Part shown: positions 1 through 13,069 of the stretch, one piece after another
Position numbering within the stretch: position 1 is the stretch's first letter
How the letters are laid out: every line of letters starts with the position of its first letter
Program-made: the position numbers and the translations under genes
The notes under the pieces: model-generated
What the model was told of the DNA's origin: nothing
Database searches by the model: none
What the model saw: the letters and a program-made list of their open reading frames with translations, nothing else
NCBI RefSeq assembly: GCF_026230105.1
Contig: NC_079478.1
Location: 2,495,653-2,559,652, forward strand
DNA: 64,000 nt
From: Diorhabda sublineata
Taxonomy: Eukaryota > Arthropoda > Insecta > Coleoptera > Chrysomelidae
Reading direction: 5' to 3'

Positions 1-3000
1 TCGTTTTAGTTTTGATAAATCGTCTCTATTTTAATTCTGTTTTGGTACAAAATTAAGTTTAAAGAAACAGGTACAAATTTAATATTTCTATTTATTTCAA
101 GCTTGGTTCATGCAGCTAAAATTATAAATGTTCATTAAATTAACAAATCGAAATAACTAGTTCATGCAGAAAATTCAAATAAAAATTAAACTAAGAGTTT
201 GCCAACTTTTAACTTCTTAGTTTAATTCCTTAATTTTGTGAGGTTAAGAGCATCAGGTCAGTCTATATCGGTGGTATTGTTTTGTTTACAACATCCTTGT
301 ACTTTGGTTATAAAAATATTGGTTATTTCACCGATTTCCACCCTTAATTTTTATGTTTTAAAATATCAAAAAGATAGAAAAAGCTTTGTTAGACAGTCAG
401 CAACGTCTTTTAGGCAATGGAGCACTGATAATCAGTATCAGGAGCTTTTAACATTTTCTTTGACAAAAAGGACCCATAGAAGAAGTTTCCAATGGTTTAT
501 CTCGAATAAACTAAAAAAAAGTTCTGTTTATTGTTTTTTTTTGCTGCATAAACCAACCTTCAGTCTCTATCTCAACCCGATTTGACACTGAGACACTGAC
601 TGCGTAATTATATTAATCAATAGAATTCCTAAGTATTATTGGTAATACATAATTTTCGATAATCAGCTACTGTAAACAGCTAACACTGAGTATCTTAAAA
701 CAAGCAGCAGTTTGTGTCCCACTGGTAAGTATGAATTATGACCGAATGTATTTCGCGAATTATAATCAATTAATTAGGTCTGTACAGTTTAATCAATCGT
801 AGGCAACGTCGACGATGCATGAATCCTGTTAGAGCAAAGCTCGGTATAACGTAATAGCATATGCTGTTATGTTGTCAGATTTGGTTAATAATAGAGGGAG
901 ACTCTAATTGATCACAATTTAACATAACACTTTATGATTGTGTTAACGCACGTTGATAGAAAAATATTTTCCGACAATATTATTTCTTATGATTGAATCA
1001 AATATAGAAGAATCGTATCTTGAAATAAAGGAGATACTAACTGAAAAAAAAACATAGTTCAAAATAGAAAAATAGCAAGAATAAGAACTAGGATGAGAGC
1101 TACGCATGCAAATATAAAATAGAAATACTAAAGGAGAGCAGAAATGAAAAAGTCGGAAAATCAATTCTGAGCAATGAGTTGTTTAATAAAAGATATAACG
1201 CGAAAAATACGATTTGTAAATTTATATTTTATATATTTTATAGTATGATAATAAATATAATATATTGGAAAATATTTGAGTATTTAATATAAAATTTTTA
1301 AGGAATTTCGTTTGATATTAGCGAACTTTTATCATAATCAGACTCAGTATTTGCCTACTTTCTGGAAGCCCAAATTTTCGACTGAAATTAAAGAAGGTCT
1401 AAAATTAATATTATCATATGACTTCTTTTTGAACCTAAATGCTACCAAAAGAATGAAAAATTATATTTTTCACAGGAATCAAAACAAACAAGCTTAATTT
1501 CTTGCAATTTTTTACAAATTTGTAAAAAATTATTATAAATAATGATAATATCCCAATTTCAGATTTACATACATGTAGAAAGTAACTGCCAATTTTCAAA
1601 ACGATTGATTGTTTTCACTAACCTTAATGCAAGTTTCAAAGGAAGTTGTTTTAAGATAAACGCTTTCTAAGTACCAAGAAAACAAAGTCAAATCATAATT
1701 TTTGGTTACGATTTCAGAATCATCAATCTATCCCTCTTCTTTCCAAAATCCTTTTGATTTTCCCTTCTCACTAGCTCAGAGTTTCCAAAAGTGTTAGTCG
1801 CAACCTGGCACCAGGTCACAGAAACATTCAGCATTCGTATGAAAGGAATGTACGAAACTGTCAAACTGAATACACTGTCTACACTTCAGTCTCTGCAGTA
1901 AAAAACGAGTCGGTATTTTCATTTAAGGTTCTGGAAATATATTTTTTAATAGTCTTAATAACAATTTATGAAATTTTTAACAAATTTTTTTGCGTCTTAT
2001 TTGAATATAAGGTAAATCCATCGATAAAAACAAAGAGGTACCATGCAAAAACAATTATTCATTATCGAAACTGATTTTGTTATTTCACAAAATATTTCAC
2101 ACGAAAATTAATATATTTATAAAGACAAATTTCTAAGCTCTTTTTCAATATATGAAACATGCGTTTGATACCAGAAACGGCTCCTTCTGTTAAAAATATT
2201 GAAAACACAAAAATTCGTCTTGGATGTGCGGAAATACAACAAACCAAATCGACCTTCTAAACTTAAATATTTGAGCAAAAGTGTGAAATTATTTTCTTTC
2301 ATTCTAATTTTTCGAATTTCTCGAACATCGTAAACGATTCAACACGTTTTTATTTGAATTTGTTCCGTTTCGATTGATTTCAAGATCATAGGTCACTGGT
2401 ACAGATATTGTATACACCCTTGATGAAGCAAATGCTTTCAACTATTAATCCGAGCTGTGTTATCCGTATATTGACCATATTGAACAAGAATATCTGGGAA
2501 GGATAATGTTCTATCTTGTTAATAATAATCACAATTATATTCAAACATACCTCAATCTCGAAATCTTTTTTATAAGTGTAAGAAATCTATTGATGTCTTC
2601 AGACGCTATAGATTTTGTGCTTGTGTGAACATAAACCATTTTAAATTCATTTTATTAGCTCTTCACTGTGATATACTAGAGAGCTTCATTTCTATATGAT
2701 GAATAATGAGTTCAATAATGTACTTCAGTAGTTAAACAAGTCGTAAGTTACGAGATAGAATTGCTGTTGTTTTTTGACAGCACACAACACGCAAAAATGA
2801 CATGATTAAGGTAATAAATAGCTTCGATCTTTTACAAATTTGTTATAAGGCATCAACTTTCTCTCAGAACCATCCTGTATTTATCTGTTGTTCATTATTA
2901 GCGCTTAACTGAGTTTTCGCCGATGTTGATTCTGAGCAAGTATAACATCCAACAGATGTTACTCTGCTAGCGAAACGATTCGGAATGATACGGTTTCCAA

Positions 3001-3940
3001 ATTAGTTCGAAAACATGCGTTATTGTGTTAGCTCTACCTGTGTTCTATGATGTAATTGAAATAATGACAAGCGAATCTAATCATTACGAAGACTCGAAAA
3101 ATTGAGGTCTAAAATTAATTACACTGTTTGTTGAATGCTTAACATTTAGTCTAATAGCTTAATTATGAGTATGTTGTTTTACAAAAAAAGCTGAAATACA
3201 ATCATATTTTTAACATTCTCGGTGACGATTTCTCCAGAATATCGTATCAAAATTTCTTGTAAGTTTGAAACAAGAAAAAGCATGATAATTTGCTTGGACA
3301 GATCCATAAACTTCACATAGTTCGCATTTCTTAAAACCAAAAGAGTTATAGCTAAATATGAAGGAGAAATACCAAATCTCATGTTTCTAAAGACTGCAAA
3401 AACAAGTATTTTTCCTCGAGAAGGGGCAGAAAAACTGATAAGCACGTGAATACCATACTTTGAAGGATTCCATATTGTGCAAGAAATGGTTATAAATACA
3501 GAAAATGAAGTCTTTAAACCAATTAGCACGGATACCAAGAAGATCAATGGAAATTATCATATTTGTACAGACAACATAGAAATGTGTCCTAGCAATATGA
3601 AGAAAATGTAAAATTTGCTGATAAAGTTCTAGTATGTTGAGCGATTTCATCAAAAGGGATATCCAAACCTTAAGTTAAGTCTAGTAGAGACGCTGTAGAT
3701 TATGAGAGGTATATTAACAACTGCCTTATTAAATTGGAGACTAACTCTTCTACCATCATGGAAGTGGAATTTGCTACATTAAAATAACATACTTTTTTGT
3801 ACCAAATAAAGATAACCCTCTTAATTTACCTAAGTACGTCCAGGAAATTATAACTATTTCAAAATCACCCAATATGTCGTGTCATTGACACATAAATGGC
3901 GCTGCCATTGTCAAATCCATGTGAAGTACCAGGTTTCAAA
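1..3940. other. Stretch without recognisable gene
   Basis: AT-rich sequence in which I recognise no gene, RNA or transposon on either strand. The longest open frames, 238-585 (+, 115 codons) and 3179-3547 (-, 122 codons), show no familiar domain. The second is overlapped on the same strand by another open frame at 3387-3653, so neither is convincing. Old, unrecognisable repeats are likely but not supported by anything I can point to. Confidence 0.5.
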
Positions 3941-3947
3941 ATACAAT

Positions 3948-4960
3948 GTGTGAAATTTCATGACATTTGGATTAGTCAGAAATAATTTACGGGCATTTTA
4001 GTGAGGCTACTTTTGTTATTTTCAAAACAATTTTATCAATAATTTCATGTGTTAAATTATCATTGCTTCTTGATGAAAAAAAAATACTGTACCAGCTCAG
4101 CATTGGCATCAAAAGTTTTATCTGGTCTTTGATACATTGAGAAGAACCATTTGTTGTTGGTTTGCTGAATTTAAACGTACAGACACCGATGATGGTGTCG
4201 TCCAATTGAAGGGGATACTCCAGAAAACATAAAAAAAAGTCCAGAAATTGATTATATCTAATCGTAAATTGGAATTGCATGAGATAGTTGAGGCCGTTAA
4301 GATATCAGAAGGCAGTGATTTACAATTTTGTATGGACATTTGACCATGATAAAGCTTTTTTTGAAGTGGCTGCAATATTCATTCACAATCGATTAAAAAC
4401 AACAAAGTGTTGATAATTCAGAGTAGTGTTTGGCCATGTTTACACGTGATAAATCAGATTGTTTGCAACGATATATGACAATGGATGAAAAATGGTGAAC
4501 CACGTCCGAAGCGTCCAAAGGCACAACAGCTAGCTGGGAAGGTTATGGCTTCAGTTTTATGGCGCATGGAATATAGATCATCTCCTGAAGGAAGAGACAA
4601 TCAGTAGCGGACATTAATTAAAATTCTTAAATCGTTTGATTACAAAAATTAAAGAATGAGATATGTCGAAGAAAAAAATATTGTGTCACCAAGACAATGC
4701 ATCGATTCACAAGTCTATGGCAATGATGGTTGAATTGAACGAATTACAGTTCGAATTGCTTTCTCATCCACCGTATAGTCCATATCTGGCCTCCAGCTAA
4801 GAATTTCAGCTCAAATGAAGAAGCTAAAACTGAAGTCTATTTAAGTAAAACACAAATCATAACAAGCACGACATCGAGAAGATAGAGAAGCGTTGGAATG
4901 ATTATATCTCCTCCTCTTAGGAGAGATTACATTGATGAATAGAATCGATTTTTTTTAAAA
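3948..4960 (+). pseudogene. Mariner transposase relic A (mauritiana-like)
   Basis: Decayed Tc1/mariner element. Conceptual translation in shifting frames shows the usual mariner order: the 'NTVQA..W' HTH start near 4090, 'WFAEFKR..TDTDDG' near 4150-4195, 'VTPENI' near 4215, the catalytic block 'TMDE.W' near 4480, 'FHQDNA' near 4690 and 'LLSHPPYSPYL' near 4760. The family normally carries a D,D34D catalytic triad. Here the first two aspartates are visible, but the third ('SPDL') reads as 'SPYL'. Sequence is missing directly after 'MDE.W' and again in the C-terminal part, and several frameshifts and stops are present. The 5' flank from 3948 aligns with that of relic B at 16084, so both descend from one family. 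Transposition activity is excluded. The mauritiana-like label is inferred from motif wording. Confidence 0.85.
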
Positions 4961-4969
4961 AATGTTTTT

Positions 4970-6085
4970 TTCCCAATTAATCTCACAATTTATCGAGTAA
5001 TTGATTATGTTATTAAGTTTTAGAGACTTAGCCGTTAACTATAAACCATATTCTATATGGTTTATATAGTATAGTATAGACTGAAGGACATTTTTTCGCT
5101 GTGAATAGATTACGGAATTAGATTTCATTCCATAACATATTTTTTTGCAGACCTAATTACCATATCAACTAATTCATTTCGCCGCAAGGTTCTTGAAACT
5201 TCCATGAATTCCTTAGTAAATATATTGATTGTAGCATTATTCTAATCATAAGGTTTTCTGAATGTCAAAACAAATTCTTTCATCAAATATGTTGTGTGAA
5301 AATCGTTTCCAAATGTTTTCCAAGCAATTTACTCCAAGCATAGAATTATTTTCTGCTTGCCTTCAAGATTAACTCCAAGGAACATATATTATGTACGACA
5401 CTTTTTCTTTTCTGAATTCTCTTTTCACTTCTTCTGAATTCGGAGTAGAAATTACATAAAGCGAACAGGTCTCACCTTGTCGATGTCTTGTTTAACAAAA
5501 TTAAGGCAGGCTCTGGCTAGCCAACTTTTTTTATTGCTTTTCATCCCCAAGTTCTCTCCACGGGACATAAAATCGATATTCCTTGAATCGTTTTATTACA
5601 AGTTAACTCGATCCTTACATAAAATTCCACGAAAATGCCATTTGGATTAGATGTTGAATACATACTTTGATTGTATTTCATTTTTTTAATTGCTTTGAGG
5701 TCAGAAAATGGGTATAGAAAGTATAGTAAAAAATATAGTTATTTACCAAACTATCACTGACATTATTCCTTATAATATATGATAGTAATCTGATGTAAAT
5801 TCATTTTAAGGTGTAATCTAATTTTCAAAAAGCCTTTGATTTTGATTTAACTACCAATTAATGTTGAAAGATAACTAGCAATAACAACGATAATAATTGA
5901 TTTCTAGAATGTATGAGTTATTCATTAGATTCAGTTTTTCATTTAAAAAATACAGAATTTAAGATATGATTTTAATTGTTCCATTTTTTTATTTTCAATT
6001 TGTTTCTATATGAATGAAATTTTCTGGTTACTCTTGATACATATACAAAAACTGGAATTTTTTTATTTGGATGCTTTCTTTACCT
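4970..6085. other. Stretch without recognisable gene
   Basis: AT-rich filler between mariner relic A and the retrotransposon cluster. A small palindrome (about 5040-5075, around 'accatattctatatggt') is visible. Nothing else stands out. Confidence 0.45.
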
Positions 6086-6086
6086 A

Positions 6087-6136
6087 CAATAATAATAATA
6101 ACAATAATGATAATGATGAAAATAATATTAATGATG
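6087..6136. repeat. Imperfect AAT/AATG microsatellite
   Basis: A run of AAT-type triplets drifting into AATG units. It lies just upstream of a non-LTR retrotransposon fragment. It could be slippage-born, or the 3' tail of an older retroelement insertion. Confidence 0.6.
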
Positions 6137-6249
6137 AGCTAGATTCCAGAATCAATACACCAAAAGAGTAAGGTCACTTTTAAATCTAAGTGACTTAGTC
6201 CTGGCAATCAACAGCTATTCCACGCCTGTTTTAACTTATTCTTTTGGAA

Positions 6250-6930
6250 TCCTGTGAATGAAAACAGAGCTAGAGGGTTAACACCAACAATGATGATGAA
6301 GAACATCAACCACCACCCGCAGTCATTCACTATTAGAAAAACATTACCTCGAAAAGAGGTTGGGAGAGGCTTTATTGATCTTGTTAACCTCTACATGGGG
6401 AAATCAGGAACCTTACAGCCTTTCATCGGATTATATCCAAGGTAGATAAGGATAGGTCACTTCTCAAACTCCCATCGCCAGAATCTGACTAGAAGATAGT
6501 ATTAGATATCGAGTAGATGGAACTTACTAGTGGAAATCTCTTTCCAGAGACCAAAGGCTTCATGATGGCTATCCAGGATCAAGTTTTTAACACGAATAAC
6601 TATAAGAAAAATGTTATCAAGTGTGCAACATTATCCATCAGAAACCGGTCAACAAGTTCGGTCTTCTCAATATTTATACACACTGTACTACAAGTACCAG
6701 CCGCAGAGGGTGCTCGAAAATAAACATTTTAGACTCTGCTATGATAGAAAGATCACGAGAAAGAGATTTAACATAATGGTGGTTGATAAAAGAGTCAATG
6801 CAGTCCTTATGGTCGATGTAGCTATAAGAAGGACAAACTGGTCAAATACGCGGATCTCGCTATTCAGATATCAGCAACCGACGTCGTTCCTAAGACTCTA
6901 ATTGGTATCACCAAGTCTTCGATTCGACGT
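6250..6930 (+). pseudogene. Non-LTR retrotransposon C-terminal fragment
   Basis: Three neighbouring reading-frame pieces resemble the region downstream of the RT domain in a family of invertebrate non-LTR elements. These are a 'HPQS...LPRKEVGRGFIDL' block near 6312-6380, 'GFMMAIQDQV' near 6553-6582, and 'YYKYQPQRVLEN' at about 6686-6721, which leads into 'NIMVVDKRVNAVLMVDVAI'. A further piece, 'YADLAIQISATDVVPK', sits one frame away near 6850-6890. In these elements the segment 'R.DI...DK....IIDVA.P' followed by 'KY.DLA.EI' is typical. At least two frameshifts and several stops separate the pieces. The clade (R4/Dong-like or another) cannot be fixed by eye. Confidence 0.6.
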
Positions 6931-6984
6931 GGATGCTTTTGAATCTTCGTTCTCCTTCTTTGGAGCAAGTTTGTCAAGTTAAGT

Positions 6985-7285
6985 GTACGTTACTCGATCG
7001 GAAAAAAAAATGAAGAAATAAGGGACATGTGCGACATTCAGGATGTGGTAAGATGGGCAAGGAGCCGCAGAAGAGAATGGAAAGACCATGTTGACAGAAT
7101 ACCAAATGAACGGTTAGCAAAAATTGCAAAGGAAAAGAAACCAGACACAATTTGACTTCCTGGACGACCACCTATAATATGGTATGAAAGCTGGTCCTCA
7201 GCATCCCATCTACTCCTGGCAAACCCTTGATGAAAATACAGGACCTAGTCCTAACGTAAGAAGAACAAGAAGAAGAAGTGCACGA
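6985..7285 (+). pseudogene. RTE/Outcast-like retroelement C-terminus with 3' tail
   Basis: Reading around 7010-7200 gives 'VVRWARSRRREWKDHVDR', 'ERLAKIAKEKKPDT' and 'PGRPP..WYESW'. This is the extreme C-terminal signature of non-LTR endonuclease/reverse transcriptases, which often read 'RW.R.RRR.W.DHVDRM...R.AK.A..G.P...R.PGRP.KRW..SW'. One in-frame stop follows 'PDTI'. The coding signal ends in an AGAAGAACAAGAAGAAGA tail (about 7257-7279), consistent with a microsatellite-like 3' end as in RTE-type elements. Only this tail survives, as expected for 5'-truncated insertions. Confidence 0.7.
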
Positions 7286-7289
7286 TGTC

Positions 7290-8635
7290 TGGTTTTTCAT
7301 TACCTCTGGCATGTGAATCCATAATCAATCGACCATGTCTTTATAATTTTTCACAATGTCCATAGAGAAAGTTTCTTACTATCTAGACATTAAATTAAGG
7401 TATTTGATTCAACAATATTTGTATATTAGCATGCTAATCTGTTTTTTAAATTGATTAAGATTATCGTGCTGTCCTCTATGTTTTGGATATTGTTGTTTTT
7501 AAGATGATTATATTTCCATTCGTTTCACAATTTCGTTTAAAAAATTACTGAACTACTTTCAAATAATATACTTTGCAATGACGAACATTATATGTACTTT
7601 CCATCAAGCAGAAGACGAGTTAACTAATAGCAGTGACGTTAATAGAGATGAAAATACTGAGTGATAATATCATTCGAACGACGACATAAAGTTCTCATTT
7701 CAGGAATTTCTATTTGCTTTAAAATGTCGTAATCACCATTCTGTCTAATTGAGTACAAACGATGCAAATATTTGCATTGAAGAATTGGATTCGTCGGTGC
7801 CTATTCCGCTATAGCCGCCTACTTGATGGTTTTGTGGGTTTGGGAGATGATCTTGCATTACAATTCGACATCGATTATAATTTGTTTATTTAGTATGTTG
7901 GATAAAATTGCAATCGTTTTAGAGAAATTTGTGACTAACAGCATATTAAAATTTATTAATCAACTATTAATTTGTTTGAACTACCAGAAATTTTTGATTA
8001 ACTAAGATTAAATAATTAATCACCGAAATAAGTATCATAAGCTTAAAAGATAAAATAAGATATCTTCTGGTAAGGATAGATCCCTAATATGATTGAGCTA
8101 TCTTGCATTCTTTAGCAATGTAAACAGCCTTAAAAAGTAGCATCATTTCAACTACAAACTTAAATGGAATCATAACCTCTCGGGAACTATTTCCCTTTAT
8201 CCAGAAACAAGATTTTGGATAAAACTACCCTTAGAATTTTCTGTTCACTAGCATCTAGTTGACGAAATTGTTCTTTAACAAGCATGAAACCTCTAAAATC
8301 CCCAGCGAGTTCCATGAACAACTTCGGATCATTCCACGTTTGGATCTTTCGGGCCATAATTCACGCGACATTAAGCGATTCGTTGCCCTCTTTTCATACA
8401 GAGACGGACCAACCGATCAATTACTGAAAAACCAAAAATAGTAGAGATTCTTTTTTAAATTTGTTATGCTTTAAATCAATCACTGACAGCGTACAAATTA
8501 TGCTACCCCCTAGTGAATAAGAATTGTCGATGTATAGTGTTCAAGCTGCACGTTTTCTTGCCAAACATACAAAATTTCCCAAATTCGAAAATCATATCTA
8601 ATACTATCATGATATGCGTCTTTTTTTAAACCTGT
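7290..8635. other. Stretch without recognisable gene
   Basis: Nothing identifiable. A 60-codon frame at 8259-8441 (+) has protein-like composition but matches no family I know. Confidence 0.45.
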
Positions 8636-8637
8636 AA

Positions 8638-8835
8638 TTGGAAACCAATAAAAAACGTAGTAAGACAGAGATGTATTTTATCATCAAAATTATAAACAAC
8701 TTAAGGTACGCAGATGATACTACCATCATTCCAGAAAACATGGAAGACTTGAAACTGCTGCTAGACATAGTGTATGAAGCTGGACGAATATGGGGTATTA
8801 ATTTGAACATCAACAACAATCAAACATTAAACTGA
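8638..8835 (+). pseudogene. Reverse transcriptase fragment (YADD box)
   Basis: A 65-codon open frame with 'LRYADDTTIIPE' at 8701-8736. YADD is the metal-binding catalytic box of reverse transcriptases. It is followed by 'LLLDIVYEAGRIWGINLN', the usual helix after the box in RTE-like elements ('LL..V...S...GL.LN..KT'). The frame stops soon after. The flanking sequence continues as other RTE-like pieces up to 9690, so this is one exploded copy rather than a gene. Confidence 0.75.
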
Positions 8836-9690
8836 TATCTCAAATATTTAAAAGGGTGGTTAAACAATGAAATGAACGGATATGAACGATGCAAACCAAC
8901 TCTTACTAATAGAATCCTCTCAGTTGAGACGCGATTAAACAAGCTGCGCATTTTTTGTACTGATGTGACTCATGGACCGTAGACAGCACATACCAGTAAT
9001 GAAGAGTTACTCAGACAGCTGGATATGGATTGAGAACTCCTAAGTTTCCTAAGAGAGGTTAGTTATTTCCCTGATCATTAAGGGAAATGTTAAAGACAGT
9101 AGATAAATAGATCACAGAGAGCTTTTTTGGATAATAAATTCTAGAAATTGGACGGAAGTGGGAATTGAAGAACTATACCAAGTAGCTGTTGTTAGACATA
9201 GAGTATGAAGCTGGAAGAAGATGACCTAATAATTTGAACATCAAGAAAATTAAATGGATGACTGCACGTAGAATAAACATAGAACCAATTCCGATTACAA
9301 TCAACAATCAACAACGAGATTTAGAGATAAGCACGTGGATTAAAATGCAACGTAGAGCATCCAGCAGATGTAAACCAACTCTCTCTGATAGAAACTTCAG
9401 TTGAGTCGTGGTTGAGACCACTCTGCATTTTTTGTAGCATTTTTTGTACTGACATCGTGAATATAATAAAAACTATTCGTTCTATTGGAAAATCCTCAAG
9501 ATACCGTGGATTGCACATACCAGAGTTTCTGAGACAGCTGGATAAGGACCGAGAACTCGTAAGTAGCATGAAAATAAGAAAGGTTAGTTATTTATCTGAC
9601 CATTTAGGGAAAAGTTGAGGACAGTAGATGAATATATTGCAGAGAGCCATTGTGGATATGAAATACCAGAAATTGGACGGGACTGGGACT
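8740..9690 (+). repeat. Tandemly duplicated RTE-like fragment
   Basis: Two related segments lie head to tail, about 8740-9170 and about 9178-9690. Both contain 'agacatag.gtatgaagctgga', then 'gatg.aaaccaactct', then a stretch reading 'CIFC.IFCTDI' and 'LRQLDKDRELVS.MK..KVSYLSDHLGK' (best frame 9412-9618). The last is the C-terminal domain of RTE-like reverse transcriptases, equivalent to the 219-codon fragment at 19615-20274. Copy 1 lacks a piece present in copy 2 (about 9450-9510). Either two insertions of one element or a local duplication would explain this. Confidence 0.7.
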
Positions 9691-9699
9691 AGTTTTTTC

Positions 9700-12600
9700 A
9701 ACGATAAATCATATAGTTATTTTTTCATAACTGAACCATAATGATAATTAATAATATTCTTTATTATTTTTTCATCCATAATTTAGTCTATAGGTAATTG
9801 GGCCATTACGGTCCCTATTTATTTCCTCTCTTATCCATACAGTCGATATTTGAATACCACCACGAACGTATCCGACCAAATCATCAATTATGTATATGAC
9901 ATATCTATTTTACGTCAGTTCTTCTTGTTATTTGTCAAAGATTGATTCACTTTCAACGTGGTTGGTTGGGTAGATCGGTCGTTCGGGTCTCTTTTTATTT
10001 CTATACTTACTGTGGCAAAAAAAAATCTTATCTTGTCAATTTGCGAAACTCGTTGCGTGAACGAGATAAAATTTGTCTTTGAATTCGTTCTCCTTTGTAT
10101 GGAGAAGAAACAATTTCGTTTATATTGTTTTCGAGGATAATTGGTATATACAGGATATCAACAATCTACTCCGACAAATCCACATAAAAATCCTGAAAAA
10201 ACAGGAACAATATAATAATTTTGGATAACAATGAGCATTATAATATAAAATATACAGTTCAAATAAAAAGTTTCTGTACTATTCTATTTATATAGAAGGT
10301 GTGGCTATAGAAAAGGTTTCAACTTCTGTTAGATGTTTAACCTGAAGCTTATTCTTTCGATTGCGATATCTACCGTATCTGTAGACAAACCAGTGTAGCC
10401 GCTGCTTTCGTTTGTTTAGGGACCACGTGTTTAAGCGTTCATAAGATGGCCGAAAAGATGTTGGAAATGATTCACGTCAAGATCGCCTTTCCTCGCTTAA
10501 TATATGCGGCAAGTTTTACATAAAAATGCCAAATTATGTAGGATCTAAAAAGTATGAAATTTTCTGACACTTGTGCCAGCAAAATTAAGGAAGAACTACG
10601 AAACAAATTTTTAATACATCAAGAAAATAAAGACTTCTACTCCATTTTCAGTAACCATGATTTTGTAGTACTTTCTCGATAAATTTGCTGTATAAAAATA
10701 AGAATACATCATCGTTAGTTTGATGTTGTGAAAGGATTTTCTATTTTTATAGTTGAAAATATACTTTGTTTTTGAAGTAAACACCTAGTGGTCAAAAGTG
10801 ATATATACATCTTTGGTCATTGTTAATTACGTTTTTCAAAATAGTATCAAAATGGTTTGCTTAAAATAAAGAAACCAGATGAAATAACAAACAATTTATG
10901 CTTTTTTTTTAATAAAAACTGGAGCAGTTCTGAAAAATTGTCACTAATGACATCACCAAAAGGTTATTCATCCAGTATGAACTTTACACAAATTAGAGTG
11001 TTATAAAAATCAACTTTGAATCTTATTTTGAAAGGTTATGACTTTTAAACGATCATTCTTTCCAAATTTACTACCTTTCTGATATAAAACTACTTGCATG
11101 ACGAGGCGTATTCAGTAAAAATTTCATCAAAAACTTTGAAAATATCCAAACAGCACATTTGCTCTCCGGAGAATAGCGACTCGCCAAATGCAATCCATCA
11201 ATCTTGTAGGAACCCAGGGAGTTAAAACTATAGAGAAAATAATCTTTGAACGGGGTTATTCGTTTTATAGTTAAAGATGCATTTTGCTCCAAGTTTTAAA
11301 AGAACATTCAAATATTCTGGAAAGTTATCTATAAATCGAATCTTTATTTACAGCCATCAAAGAATTAAAAACGTGTCAGAATATTCAGTGAGGGAAAATC
11401 GTAAATTGTTTTTATGAGAACGAGAAGTGAATGTTGGTTTTAGAAAAAGTCACGTACCGATAAAAATATATTCAAGAAAAACAAAACTTATTTGAATTTT
11501 ATTTTATCTGATTTTGAATAAATGAAGATTGTTAAGTTTGATATGATTTTACTCATAAATGGATATAACTTCGTACTAAAAGCACTGCAAGCGTTTTTTT
11601 ACTTTATACAGAAAATTTACTACAATCGTAATTTATATAAAAAAGTAATTTTTTTTGGTCTCCAAAATTCTAAGAAATTGAATAGTCTCTCTTTCACTTT
11701 CTTGTTGGTGTGTATACTCGTCAGTTTTCTAAAAAAAACCTGAGAATTTTCATAAAAATTCGTAGTAAGCTGGTAACATTAAGCTTCCCTATAAAAAAAG
11801 TGGTTTTCGAATATTTTGGGGACAGTGAATGAGGTTTTCTGAGGGAGATGAAGTACTATGAGTTGCCATAAACAGAGCTACAGTTAGTAGAATATTCCCA
11901 CTTCAATTGTAAAATTGATAAGGGAAATTATATTTCCAGATAAAGTTTTCCCAATTGGATCCAGTTTCACAATGAATAACTTGAGCTATATCCTTGAAGT
12001 AAGCTTCGTTTAAATCAAAAATATGATAATAGTGTAATTGATTTATATTTATAAATAGTTTCAAAGGGTTCCGTCCAAAAATCTGTCGTCAAAGAAAACG
12101 TGTGTACCGATTAATTATTTCATAGAGGCAACCCCCTTTATTTGCGTTAAATAAAATATTTCCTCTGGTTTCCACTGTGGACAGTAGCGGCATTTTTATT
12201 TATGTTTTGTATCTTATTTTTTTAGTTTATTTATATCATTTATTTTTATATAAAAAGAAATATTGTTCGACTTATAGAAAAAAATATGACGAGCTAGGTA
12301 CGTACCCTGATTATGATTATAAATGTTTAGAAACACTTTGATGTGTTTAAAACATTTAAAAAATGGCAACAAAACGGTTATTATGGCAACATGTTGTATT
12401 GATGTTGTATTTTGAAACAGAAATAGATGGTATCTGGTTTAATTTGGGCTGGGTTGAAGATTCTTGAGTCATGGACCTACTTTATCAAAACTGCGTCTGT
12501 CTAGGGATGATTTGGAGCACAGTAAAAAGAAAACTAAAGCAGAGGAAATCGTTTACTTACTTTAAGTAAATTTCAAATATAAACAAATAATTAATGACGC

Positions 12601-12850
12601 GAAACCTTGAAGACGCATATTTTTGTAAATGTAAATTCAGAATGAATAAGTTTTTTAAAAAATAGTTTTCCGGCGTTAAAAAGAAATATATTTCCTTAAC
12701 GCCAATGATTATTGATCTTTAAAATTCTTTACAAATAGTCTTTTTTTCAAATTTGCATGATAATTAGTTTTTTTTACTTATGATTGGTAGAGATTTATAT
12801 AAATAATCATATTAAAGGAAAGAATCAATACATTCGACACCTAAGTGGTT
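9700..12850. other. Stretch without recognisable gene
   Basis: About 3 kb of AT-rich sequence without a recognisable domain. Small open frames at 9958-10140 (+), 11071-11292 (-) and 11522-11743 (+) are judged chance. A slightly GC-richer island near 10375-10500 carries no motif I know. Confidence 0.45.
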
Positions 12851-12856
12851 TAAACT

Positions 12857-13062
12857 GTGTTTAATGAACTGGAGTCCACCCTATTTTTTGATCATTCGTG
12901 GAAAAATTTGAATCTAAAAGAGATGTTGAAAATGCAGTGCGACAATTTTTTGCATTTAAGTCCAAAGAAAGGTTTTACCAAGATCTGGAAGATCCTACTG
13001 AACGTTGGGTTCAAACCATACTCCGAATATACAGGCTTTCTTATTATTATTTAATAAATCAA
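12857..13062 (+). pseudogene. Mariner transposase C-terminal scrap
   Basis: A frameshifted piece in which 'KFESKRDVENAVRQFFAF' at about 12901-12955 is followed by 'FYQDLEDPTERWVQTI' at about 12973-13020. Mariner transposases end with '..G..F.S..EV..A...F...K...FY..GI..L..RW...I...G.Y', and the order and spacing fit that pattern. The upstream catalytic domain is absent. Its wording differs from relics A and B, so it is from another mariner subfamily. Confidence 0.7.
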
Positions 13063-13069
13063 TCAATTA

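Noticed and set aside
238..585. 115-codon frame near the window start
   Set aside because: No recognisable motif and no sign of splice sites or conservation.
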